A stretch of DNA of 35,016 nucleotides from Gnetum montanum (Eukaryota > Streptophyta > Gnetopsida > Gnetales > Gnetaceae): the NCBI GenBank assembly GCA_015680685.1, contig MNCI01012629.1, forward strand, positions 869,979 to 904,994, written 5' to 3'. The notes under the pieces are model-generated. The model had not been told where the DNA came from, did no database searches, and worked only from the letters and a program-made list of their open reading frames with translations. Positions 20,641-30,769 of this stretch are shown one piece after another; position 1 is the stretch's first letter; every line of letters starts with the position of its first letter. A program made the translations under genes and the position numbers.

Positions 20641-22980
20641 CTAGAGATATGATCCATAACTTAATAGTATAGTGCTATTACTTCAACTACTAGATTTGTC
20701 AATGTCATCATGAACATTGATGAAATGATGCAATTAGGTGGTAATGCAGTCTTGCTCTCTAGGTCTCTCTATTTCAATTGTTCATCCTACTATAAAATGA
20801 AAGTGATGTTCAAATAGTATGAATTTGAATGAGTGCAGACCACTTTGAATTGTTGAGGAACTTCATCTAGGTTCTTCCTTTTCCTATGATTAGCAATTTG
20901 GAGATCACTTGTAACATTCCATCCTATTACTCCTAACTAGAACAAGGTGATGCCTAGAATTGCTAGTAATATTATAATGATAGCATGATGAACTAGAAGT
21001 TAATGATGCATGAAAATACATTAAGAATAAACTACTTCATAGATATAAATATTATGGAATGTCAACTTACATAAAAATCCATGCCAAACCAATGACTAAG
21101 CATGCATTTTAATTTATAAAATTGCATATATATACATAAACCAAAAATCTATAATGCTCTTATAGGATGCAAAACAACATTATTATCATATACATAAGAG
21201 TATAGTGAAGGTCATACAAATATGAACAGTCCACAATACTATACATGGAAATATATATCATCTAATTGTCTAATATTTTCCTCTCCTTTTCTCTCTCTTA
21301 GTGCTTTCCTACATCCTTGCGGCTTCAACCTATAACTAAATAAAATCAATATAAAACTAAGTAAAAAGCCTTTACACTTCCCTTGTTAGATGGTCAACAA
21401 GTGCTACAGTGGAGGAGAAGAATTAGGCACAAAGAAACTTGCATCAATTGTTATTCTTACACATCCTCTAAGCAACACATGTACACATGATATCACACAT
21501 AACACTAACATAATGCTTACTAAAGCAAATAGATGGCTATCACATAGTCATATATATAATCACTATCATAATAATTAATTATACATTCATTACACCATCC
21601 CATATGCATCTTCACTATCATTTCCATGTTGTCATACATACTCCATACCATTAAGAATCATATGGATCACACAATCATAAATCACTCATAATGTATATTA
21701 TCAATGCTATGTCTCATAAATCACTACCATCTTATACACCTTACCCATGTGGTCCCTAGCATATCCACACTTAGTGTAGCATATGAAACACTACTATGAG
21801 TACTTATAATTAGTCATTACTTACAAGTCTTTTATTAGCCTTTTATACCAGTGCTAGGGTTCATCAACTTATAACCTGCAACTACTAGCCTTTTGTAGAA
21901 CTGGCTATATGGATGTACATATCTATGTCACATACTAGCTAGAAGGATGAACATGCCTATGCTCTTCCACTGTCAAGATAGGACCTATGACAAGACCCTC
22001 ATTGATGCATCATAATGATGATTAATCCATAACTACCTCTAAAATGCCTGATCATCAATTAGTCCATACCCTTATGCTAGCACTACCTACCAACGACTAC
22101 TACAAGCATGATTCCAATGACATTTACAAATCCAAGCTTGCTTAAGTCATCAAATATCACAAACATAACATATCCAAAAAAAACATAACCTGACCACATA
22201 TATCCACACCTAGTAGTCACACTCATTATATGAAAACAAAATCACAACTTGACATAACAAAATTTCATGCCACAATCATACTCCTTGAACTACATATAAT
22301 TCTATAAAAATGACCACTATTGTAACCTCTAAGATTATATATTCCAAAAGAGATCAAAAAATTCTATTATTAGAAAGTACATCAAAAGAAAATCCCAATG
22401 ACACTAATTTCACCTCAATTGAACACCCAGAAACAAAGTTTAATATCTAAAGTTTAATTAATAAAATAATAAATAATAATATTTAATAAGAGCTAATTAT
22501 AACTGAAACTTCTAGAAACTTCCATGTAAAAATATGTTAATAAAATATAATATCCCAACCAAGCTATTCTCATTAACACCACATATAATATTCCACAAGT
22601 CCATGTCATTTCATACATTGCATATTTATTCATAAACAATTTGCAACCCAAAATCATAAAATTTTAGAAAATTTGCAAATTAATATATCCAAGCTCAATC
22701 TTTTAACTATCTGCTCCACATGCTTGCATCACATGATCATATACACTAATCCAACATAAAAATAAGAGGAAAAGATAAAGAAAATCTACTAATTACAATT
22801 GTTAAAGTAGGAAATTTGAAATAAGTATGAAATCCTCAAAAATCTAGCAAAATTCCATTTTTCTCTAAAAAACTTTTTGTACCCATGGAGATATGACAAC
22901 ATCAATCTTGAATCTAAGTTTAGAGTAAGAAAAATCTTTCGATAAATCTAAAATTTCACAAAAAGAGTAGAAAATGATAG
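20641..22980. other. AT-rich region, no gene seen
   Basis: By position the 5' LTR of gypsy-1 should start somewhere to the right of gag. A candidate edge is TGTAACATTCC at about 20909, but no matching opposite edge or PBS was found. The rest, including CA-rich lines around 21440-21720, shows no domain. Confidence 0.4.
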
Positions 22981-23876
22981 AAAACTAGGAAAAATAGTGA
23001 AGAACATACTTGCAGTTGGTTTCTATTTGTATAGAAATAAAAAGAACCAATTGCATGGTAAAATCCACAAAAGGTGGTGGAAAAAGACAAGGAAAATGAT
23101 GGTGCTTTTTACTTTGTTTTTTTCTATATGCATAAAGTATAAAGCTTATGTAGAAACCCAAAGTTACTTTTTTATTACACACATCATGTTCAAAACCCAA
23201 TTTTCACTTTTTTACTTTTTTATAAAAAAAATTGAAAGAAATATTTTCATAAGTTCATTTGTTTTTTATTTCTCTTCAACCATGCATAACGGACACACCA
23301 AGACTTCAAATTAAGATATGTTTGAACCTATGAGATCCCTATCAAACACACTACATATCCACATTCGAAAATCACATCCAAGAAACACATAAGATAGCAC
23401 TACAATTTAAATGCATAAATACTAAAATCATTCATAATGCATAAATATATACTAAATAGCTTCTCTTGTATTCCAATCCAACATCCTTGCTAGCTACATT
23501 AGTTGTTTAATACATCACACAAGGATAATATGCATAATCATGTTAGTTAAGCATGTAAAGACATCATAATCATAACATAAAAGCTAAAACATAATAACAT
23601 ATAAATCATAATCATAACAAACTAACTCGTCATTGATAACCTATCAAGACCACACACATAATATATAAATTATAATCATAATGCAATACCCTATGTCTTT
23701 TGAAGGAATGTAACACTACATTTCCAAGAAGAAGTCACATTTCATTTTGTTTTTATAGTCTATGTTAAATAAAATAGTAATATTTATCTTATGATAGCTC
23801 ATTACATTCTTACTATAATCTTTGAATGACTTAATTATCTATGACACTTAGTACACAATAGGAAGATCCCCAACAA
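22981..23876. other. AT-rich region, no gene seen
   Basis: Overlapping short ORFs on both strands (22985-23314) reflect low-complexity T/A-rich sequence. No domain, LTR edge or structured repeat recognised. TGTAACACTACATTTCC at about 23706 resembles a gypsy LTR start but has no partner. Confidence 0.4.
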
Positions 23877-24643
23877 TGATGGCAATGATGTGTATCCCTA
23901 CACCCAACCATATAAATTACAAGCGGGTACACACAATTCAATCAAATTTTGTGGAGCTTGGACATCTAGTTTGTTATATAATTATGCATTTGATTGTTTG
24001 TCATTATCTTTCCAATCATCACTTGTGCTAGTTCAATTGGTATGATTAAGTGAGACTGAGACATAAGATAATGGTATTTTATTATTAAAATATTAAAATG
24101 GTAAAATGATTAAAATATTAAGTTTTAACTAACTATATATCTAAGGATAATTTAAGCTATCCTAAGCATAAAATATCCATTTCTACTTTCCATACTCATC
24201 TTGAACCCATATTAGCATTGATGGGTTACCAAGTGAACCAAGTATTCACTATTGGGATTACCAAACATTAATATACCATGCTCAAAGTGCTTGTGCTTAT
24301 GCTATTATAGAATAAAATATTAATTTATTAAGTGCAAAAAAGTAAAATGCATTAAAAGTAAGGTGCTTGGAAAAACTAAATGCTAGTCCAAGTGCTACAA
24401 TTAAAGGAATCAATCTCAATTTTATTATCGTCATGAAAAAGTGTCTAGGTACATCTTGAACTCAAATAAAACTCCATTTAATCAATTCAATTTATGTTGT
24501 AGGAATTTAGAGAAATTTGGCTAAGTTCTATGAAAACAAACTATAAGAGATTCACTACCGAAATGACCAAATGTGCCATAAATATGAATGGTACATGAAT
24601 TTATATAGGCTTAGAATGGAATGGAGTCAACACCTATGCATCA
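23877..24643 (-). repeat. Old LTR, hairpin family, copy C
   Basis: Homologous to copy B in the same orientation. Shared landmarks: TATCCCTACACCCAACCATA (about 23893) against TACCCCTACACTCCACCATA; the long hairpin at 24019-24053; GGGTTACCAAG (about 24221) and GGGATTACCAA (about 24255); CCAAGTGCTACAA (about 24389) before a TTTATT (AATAAA on the minus strand, about 24420); and a TATA-like TATATAAA on the minus strand at about 24599-24606. Edges are approximate and no TSD was found. Confidence 0.68.
24019..24053 (-). repeat. Long hairpin in LTR copy C
   Basis: Arms TCACTT (24019-24024) and AAGTGA (24048-24053) are perfect. On the minus strand the 23-base loop opens AATCATACC, the counterpart of AACCATACC in copies A and B, but the arm sequence differs from both. 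Confidence 0.7.
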
Positions 24644-26200
24644 ATGTATTTGAGGATATGTTTACAAGGATGCATCAATTTATGTCCATCAATGCAACTA
24701 TGTGAAAAACCTTTCATCAAGATAGAACAATAATAGCAAAGATCACAAAAAATGGAATATGAGGTGTCTTACCATAAGCATAATGATTTTTATGTCTAGT
24801 GCATAGTTAAAGTTATTATTATCCCATTTTTCCAAGATCCAAACCAAGTCCATGTCACTTACTAATGATATTACATTGTATTATCCTAAAACTTACAACC
24901 ATGTAGCCATTATGATTGCAAGAAATATTATTACTTAGCAATCTAGAGAAAGGAATTAGTTTATTAATTAAGTAGTTTGTTCTAAAGGAGAAGGAGACTT
25001 AGCCATTAGACAAAGGAGTAACTCCAGGCAAGGGTAACATGTCTTTCTAGTTTCATAACCAACATAAGTTTCTAAAAATATGCCTCTCTTCAAGCATGAA
25101 TATTATGTCTTTCTAGTGGATCCTCCAAGAATTTTTAATATTTATATTTATTATGTAATCATTATGTCAACCTTCCCAAAGGGCTACCTTTAGGCATGGG
25201 TAACATGTCTTCTTAGTGACATAGTACGGTACCATATATTTTAGAACATGCTTCCATTTTGTGTTAGAACATAAGTAAATTATACAACTTGACAACATAA
25301 TGAGACTCATAATAGAGGCTTTAGAGAATCCACAAATCCCATTGATGTCATACCATTTTCATTCCCTCTTAATTCTTCCCCTTTTCATCAAGGCATAATG
25401 ATCATAGATTTATTTTAGTTTATTTATGATGAGTTTGTCATTATGTCCATGGTTAGAATATATTATTATTGAAAATGGGTGTATGGATAATATGGTCTTA
25501 CTATATATATAATTAGTCCTTTAATGATTTGATAATATAGGGTAAAATTCTTACTATTTCAACTACATCTTGCTTATTACTTAATACATTATTAGAAAAA
25601 TCGAAAAAAACATGTACATCAAGAATGGAAAAATTATATGAAGAATCAAATATGTTCAAGAATAGTAAAATGTATAAAAAACATGAAAGATATTAAAGAA
25701 TTAGAAAAATGGTAAGAATTATGAAAATATCAAAGAATAATAAATATATTAAAAACTTAAGAAAATACCAAAAATTTAGAAAAATAGTAAGAAATTTGTA
25801 AAAAATAGAAAAAATATAAAAATATCTCACGGTATTAAAAATAATAAGTGACTTCTCCTTAACAATTGTCTAAAGAAGAAATTTAGAAGATTGAACAAGA
25901 AGTGCTCTAGTTGGAATGCATGGTTATGAAATAACTTGAACTGTTGAATATTGATAAGGATAAGTTTTTTTTAGTTAGCTAAGTCATAAATTTGCATGGC
26001 ATTAGGTTGGTATTTGGCATGGACTATATAGGATCCTTCCCATAAATTTTAAAACTTCATCTTTTAAGTAGCATAATTTGGATCATAGTAAAAGACTCTA
26101 TATCCAAATCTAATAGAAACTTGTCTAACTCATTTGGACCACTAATTGGGTTTCATTTAATAGATTAAGATTCATTAATTACTCCTAGGAAAAGTCTGCA
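24644..26200. other. AT-rich region with a weak triple direct repeat
   Basis: No gene recognised. GGCAAGGGTAACATGTCTTT (about 25027), GAATATTATGTCTTTCTAGT (about 25099) and GGCATGGGTAACATGTCTTC (about 25194) are imperfect direct repeats spaced about 70-100 bp. A/T-only stretches fill 25560-25850. Confidence 0.45.
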
Positions 26201-26680
26201 TCTAAGTCAAGTGCACAAGATGTGGCTAGGGTATTTTTTCTACCTAAATTGGCAAGGTAAGTAATTTACAATAGACAAGTTCATATGAAGAATATTTTCT
26301 AAGAATTTTTTAGGTTGATTAATATGCCCATAGAGCATCATTAATCTAAGCGGTTTAATCCTTTATATATCTACTAATAGTTCTACTTAGTATGCATGTA
26401 ATTTCTTTGGTAGAAACTTTAGCTTATTTATTTTCTTAGGGATGGTATGGTGTATTGAGTTTATGATCCATCCTAGGACATTGCATTAATTTCTTAGATG
26501 TAGTGCTAGTGAAGTGGGTTCCATTTTCTAAGATTAGCATTTTGGGGTTTTCAAACCTATGTATCACATGTTTCTAAAAGATCTGTGTAGCTATTGTTGC
26601 TATACAATCTTGATTGCATTTGCTTCTACACACATGGTGCAATAATTAACTATCACGATTATATAATACTTTCCATTTGA
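26200..26680 (-). pseudogene. Second gypsy integrase relic (gypsy-2)
   Basis: DNA here aligns with the gypsy-1 integrase: GGTTGATTAATATGCCCATA (about 26313) matches the block at about 15778, and the block around 26513-26600 matches about 15975-16060. On the minus strand it reads ENGTHFTSTTSKKLMQ, YHP*ENK*AKVSTKEI and INDALWAY. The family's S-D-N-G Asp is Glu, and the Glu before V-[ST]-x-[RK]-E is Lys. It is a separate, more decayed insertion in the same orientation. Confidence 0.75.
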
Positions 26681-26698
26681 CATTTGATGAAATCTAAT

Positions 26699-27055
26699 AT
26701 GTTAAGTAGTTGAGTCCTAGGAATATGATAAAGCATCATTTTTTCAAGTGTATCAGTTAGCTAAGATATCATAGATGCTATATTATAGATGCTATATCAC
26801 ATATACTATATTGTATATGCTATATGGCATTTGCTATAACTAGCTCCATCTACACATCCTCATTGATGCATCCTTATTAACATAGCCAAATGAGTTAACA
26901 TAGCCCTATTAATGCAGTGTCTATATTTTCCTATAAATGTGTGAGTCCTCATTGTGTATTTGACACCATTTGATTAATATATTAGTAAAAATTTTGTAAT
27001 TTTCTTCTGCAATCCTAGAAAATAGTCAATGAGTTACTGCAATTTAGATTTGAAT
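26699..27055 (+). repeat. Possible LTR fragment with TATA box
   Basis: Starts TGTTAAGTAGTTGAG. It has CCTATAAATG (about 26930) and then TTTTGTAATTTTCTTCTGC, and is followed about 10 bp later by TGGCATCTTATC (about 27064), which resembles a Met-tRNA PBS at 8 of 12 positions. This is copia-LTR-like architecture. No second LTR was found, so confidence is low. Confidence 0.3.
26765..26848. repeat. Imperfect tandem repeat ATGCTATAT
   Basis: About five imperfect units of 14-18 bp built on ATAGATGCTATAT and ATATGCTATATGGC. An AT-rich minisatellite inside the possible LTR fragment. Confidence 0.7.
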
Positions 27056-27059
27056 CAGT

Positions 27060-27351
27060 TTTATGGCATCTTATCTAAGTGACATTGTAACTAGACACAT
27101 TTCATGAATGATAATAAGATCAATCTTAATTCATATTCATTTCAATACTTTGAGTTCAAATAGATTTACTTTCAATGTAATCTAATTTCTATTTACTTAG
27201 TTAATATTTACTTTTCATGCATGTTAATTAATCAATGGAATGAGCACAACCAGTTTCAAGTGTAAACATGTTTTCACTTAGTAATCCTAGTAGCATCATT
27301 ACTTGGATTTCCTAGTAGCATAACACTTGGTAATTCTAGTAGTAGCATAAT
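27060..27351 (+). repeat. Old LTR fragment, hairpin family, copy D (interrupted)
   Basis: Same orientation as copy A: AAGTGTAAACATG then TTCACTTAGTAATCCTAGTAG (27256-27289) aligns with GCGTAAACATG then TTTGGTAATCCCTGTAGC (about 6956). Three CTTGGTAATYCTAGTAG-like units follow. The young solo LTR inserted at 27351, making it a related element nested in an older relative of opposite orientation. Confidence 0.6.
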
Positions 27352-27480
27352 TCATGAGTGGCAAGGTACCCCTACACTCCACCATACGAATACGAGCATG
27401 CACGTGCGATCCGGTCGAACTCCGAAGACTAAATGCCTTAACGCCACAAGAAACACTTGGGGTTAATCGTTCGTTGTCTT

Positions 27481-27528
27481 CCCAGGCTTGCTTGTAAGTG
27501 TCACGGTGTATGGTTAAGCAAGTCTGAG
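27481..27528 (-). repeat. Long hairpin in LTR copy B
   Basis: Arms CTTGCTT (27487-27493) and AAGCAAG (27516-27522) are perfect. After one mismatch the stem continues (27481-27485 with 27524-27528, including one G-T pair). The minus-strand loop opens AACCATACACC. Confidence 0.85.
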
Positions 27529-27770
27529 GTATGTGATTTTTTTGGTATTTTCGGCTTATCTTCTATGCTACCAGGAGAAAGGGTTGAGAAACTAAGCTAA
27601 CTCTAACTACATATCTAAGTCTAAATTAACTAGCGTCAACATCCGTTCCCACTTACCGGACACACCCTGAACTATGCAACTACAGCTTACCAAACGCTAA
27701 CTGTTATTGGGATTGCCACACGTAACGCAAGTGCTCGAAGTGGTCGTACTGAGGCACCTATTTAGCCTAT

Positions 27771-27845
27771 GTGTGATAAGCAGCCGATTCCTTAGCCAGC
27801 CGTACACACCTGTGGGTGCTCGTAACTAAGTCGTACTTATCACAC
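27771..27845 (-). repeat. Hairpin module 1 of solo LTR (stem word TAAG/CTTA)
   Basis: TAAG (27777-27780), CAGCCGATTC, CTTA (27791-27794); then after about 32 bp TAAG (27827-27830), TCGTA, CTTA (27836-27839). The outer arms extend to a perfect 10-bp inverted repeat, GTGTGATAAG (27771-27780) with CTTATCACAC (27836-27845). Confidence 0.92.
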
Positions 27846-27857
27846 GTTCTAGCCTAG

Positions 27858-27989
27858 CAATGAGCAGCCGATTCCTCAACTAGACGTACACATCGGACTA
27901 CCACTAGGATTACCAAGCGCAGAATCCTGGAATACGCTACTGGGTTACCAAGCAGCCAATGCTCGTAATTGAGTCGTACTCATGCATTG
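27858..27989 (-). repeat. Hairpin module 2 of solo LTR (stem word TGAG/CTCA)
   Basis: TGAG (27861-27864), CAGCCGATTC, CTCA (27875-27878); later TGAG (27970-27973), TCGTA, CTCA (27979-27982). The spacer is longer than in modules 1 and 3 and contains two TTACCAAGC units (about 27911 and 27946). Outer bases CAAT and CATTG are also complementary. Confidence 0.92.
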
Positions 27990-27991
27990 CG

Positions 27992-28056
27992 TCAAGCAGC
28001 CGATTCCTTGACTAGCCGTACACGTCCGTAGATGCTCGTAATCAAGTCGTACTTGA
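27992..28056 (-). repeat. Hairpin module 3 of solo LTR (stem word TCAAG/CTTGA)
   Basis: TCAAG (27992-27996), CAGCCGATTC, CTTGA (28007-28011); then TCAAG (28042-28046), TCGTA, CTTGA (28052-28056). The spacer keeps CTAGCCGTACAC and TGCTCGTAA, as in the other modules. Confidence 0.92.
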
Positions 28057-28130
28057 ACACCCTAGGCAAGCAGTAAATGAAAGCAATAAATGAAACCACG
28101 TGCTGCAAGGTTTATCCAATCAAGTTCGTC

Positions 28131-28136
28131 TTTATT
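28131..28136 (-). promoter_or_regulatory. AATAAA signal of the solo LTR
   Basis: AATAAA on the minus strand, 172 bp downstream of the TATA box. Conserved in copies A (6783-6788) and C, next to a conserved CCTTG[CT]AGCAC block. Probably the polyadenylation signal. Confidence 0.6.
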
Positions 28137-28302
28137 GCTGTACACAACTTGGGTTCAGGTTACAAGCTACTCGAATAAAGAGTCGTTCACTCTAGGACTC
28201 CTACTGCAGGCACATGGGAAAAAATTCTAACTCTGGAGTGATCAATTTGCTAGAGCTTCGCTACACTAGCCAGGATTGGGAAATGAAGGGAGTGCCGCCT
28301 CT

Positions 28303-28310
28303 TATTTATA
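28303..28310 (-). promoter_or_regulatory. TATA box of the solo LTR
   Basis: TATAAATA on the minus strand, 52 bases after the LTR start at 28362. Conserved in copy A. Confidence 0.7.
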
Positions 28311-28321
28311 GATATGGCGAT

Positions 28322-28358
28322 GGGACGCGATATTGCGGCCCAGTGCAAGTCGCGTCTC
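28322..28358. repeat. Inverted repeat at the U3 end of the solo LTR
   Basis: GGGACGCGA (28322-28330) and TCGCGTCTC (28350-28358) pair at 8 of 9 positions around a 19-base loop, immediately upstream of the TATA box in the minus-strand reading. Confidence 0.8.
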
Positions 28359-28367
28359 ATCAATAAT

Positions 28368-29635
28368 ACTATGTTTTTGTTAATAATTTTTTCATTCATG
28401 ATATAGAAGTCACCATCATGTGTTAGGTCTTTGTCCTATACTATCAATATGATTGGGTAAATAATTGTGTAAAGAAATGAGACCACATTATCCATCTCTC
28501 CAATTCTAAAAATAATAGGTCTTTATGATGAAAGTAATATGGTTCTTCTTACATGAAACTAAAAATTAACTACTAATGATTGTGCATTGATGAGAGGGGA
28601 GAAACCAAGTGGAAATGGAAAAGGGTGTGACCTTAAGGGGATTTATTGGATTCTCGTCTTCACTCCCTTTTTGAGGCTTATGACTCCTTATGGAACGTAT
28701 CATCACTCCTATTGTTAACCTTAAAGGAAGTATGCCATTGTAACTTGTGATCCCATTCAACAAAAAAAGAAGAAAAAATAAATAAACACACCTTTTTAAA
28801 GATCACTTAGCATACAAGCACTAGTTATGGGGTTGGAAAGATATGTCACCCATGGTTAAAGGCACCCCTCTAACTAAGGCCAAAATTTCTTCCTCAATAA
28901 TCTCTAAAACTTCTTTCTTCTTCTCTTTTCCTCTCTATTTTGAGTGATGTTCACTCTCTATGATTGTTGTGGACTCATGATGGTAGGCAAGAAGAGGCAC
29001 ATCAATGTAAGGTTACTATTAATGGTATGGACTTGGTTTAAAACTTAGATGAATAGATATGATGACTATCTTAATTATAATTGACACAAGAACTTATTGC
29101 AAACATGGTTAGGTACCTAATGTTCCAATCTCTGTAGTCCCTTTTCATTCCATTATTCACCTCACTACTGTATGAAATCTTGTACCTAATTGTTTTATAT
29201 AGGAGAGTGCATGATCCCAAATATGTGTTGATTGAAACAAAGAAATGATGTACATTTAACTTTTAAAGATATACATGAACTTCTATAGAAGTGTAGCATA
29301 CTTTGGGAAGGATCCACTTACATAAATTTTTTTGATCATGGCTTTGAACAAAAACATCACATTCACAAAGACATCATGGACAACATCTTGAAATTTATAC
29401 ATGATTTTGTGAGTACTCCTTACCAATTTTGATTATCTTTAATTCTTGTATATTGAAATTTCCTCCAAATTCAAAATTTCTTGGTAATTTTTGGAACCAC
29501 ATGTTTTTCAATACTCTAATGCATTTGGAATATCTTACAAACCATACCTTTGATTTTAATTATTTGAAAAAGTTTTGATCTTTTGGAGTTGAGCTCATTT
29601 GTCATAGGGGCTAAGGATGTGATTTTTGAACGTTT
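28368..29635. other. AT-rich region, no gene seen
   Basis: It follows the solo LTR and may include the continuation of copy D, but I see no clear match. No domain on either strand. Confidence 0.45.
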
Positions 29636-30286
29636 TCTAACACCCCATTTTTGAACATTACTATAACTAATAGTAAAAATAATCAAAATAATTAAAAAGA
29701 CTTGAATAGCTTTCTGGCATACCATTCCCAAATGTCATGGCAAATAGCAAATATATGTTAGATTAGACATTATACATAAGAATGCAATATACCCAACATC
29801 AAATATATGTAACATTCCACATCATGCATAATTAAAATAATAGGAAAAATGTATAAGAAAAGAGGAAAAAATGCTTTATTGACATAGAATAGTGTATCTA
29901 TATCATGCTCTAAAAGTGTTCCTTAGGGTTTTCTTCCTTTGGCATCTTTCCCTTAGAGGTAATCCAACATTGCCACCATGGTTAGACCTACAACCAACTA
30001 GAAGGAATGGATAGCCCTCTTCTTATCCCACTTCACCTAGCCCCCATGACTTGTCTTTACTTTCTCCACCACTCCATGTTGGCATGGCCTCTAGGATCAA
30101 GTACAAATTCCTTATGTCAAACTCCCAATGGTCACCTTGAAAGACACGTCTATTATTACAATGCATCATTTTGGATATTAATTATAACATACCCTTTTAT
30201 GTCTTGTTAAAATAATGATAACACTTATTATGAAGAGGCATCATCTTCATTATGTAGCAACATCATTTGGGAATATGGACGTTACA
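29636..30286 (-). repeat. LTR of a gypsy-type element (minus strand)
   Basis: On the minus strand it starts TGTAACGTCC (30286) directly after a G-rich purine tract and ends GGGGTGTTAGA near 29636. Terminal inverted TGTAAC...GTTA-type ends are common in plant Ty3/gypsy LTRs. Length about 651 bp. The interior should lie to the right; no second copy was found in the window, so the element is truncated, rearranged or runs beyond recognition. Confidence 0.6.
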
Positions 30287-30300
30287 ATCTACCCCCCCTA
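30287..30300 (-). promoter_or_regulatory. Polypurine tract next to the 29636-30286 LTR
   Basis: TAGGGGGGGTAGAT on the minus strand, touching the LTR start TGTAACGTCC. A textbook PPT-LTR junction, which makes this a 3' LTR of a minus-strand element. Confidence 0.75.
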
Positions 30301-30769
30301 GGTTTCATTCATCCTTAAGCAATTTCACATTCATTGTCTTTTTCTAGCTTCAATGCTTTTATTTATGATCCTATGCTTTAATAATTTTATTTCTCCTTTG
30401 AATTTGAAGTTTTTTCTTACTTATTCTACAAAACAAATATATGTGAGAATAATATATATAAGTATTAAATATTATTTTATCAATACTTACCTCATTTTTT
30501 AAGATAATGATAAGAGGTGTATTAAAGGTATACCAACCATCAATCAGTGGTCCTAACTAGGGTCACATAAAGTGCAACTCATATCTGGTTATCCAAGTGA
30601 AGGTAGGACAAATCCTTTATTCCCAACTTCCATTACCTTAGATATTTTACTTATCTAATTCAAATATAACTTAAATAATGAAGAAAATAATAAAATTTAT
30701 CAATAAAAGTAAGGTAAGATATTTTTTGATCTTGATTAACCTTATGAATTTATAAGAATAATTATAATT

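Larger units (their letters stand above)
27352..28362 (-). mobile_element. Young solo LTR, hairpin family, copy B, perfect TSD
   Basis: A 1011-bp insertion flanked by the perfect 5-bp duplication ATAAT (27347-27351 and 28363-28367). On the minus strand it starts TGATGAGACGCG and ends CCACTCATGA, with near-inverted ends. TATAAATA (28303-28310) and AATAAA (28131-28136) on the minus strand give the LTR direction and an unusually short U3 of about 55 bp before the TATA box. There is no PBS, PPT or internal domain on either side, so solo LTR is the best call. It is visibly richer in GC and CpG than everything around it, which implies recent insertion or weak deamination. A small non-autonomous element is an alternative. 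Confidence 0.8.

Noticed and set aside
22985-23314. ORFs of 71 and 105 codons on opposite strands
   Set aside because: Low-complexity T/A-rich sequence, hydrophobic by composition, no family motif.
27771-28056. CRISPR-like array reading of the repeated modules
   Set aside because: Plant nuclear context, only three units, unequal spacing, and variation in stems rather than spacers; no cas genes.
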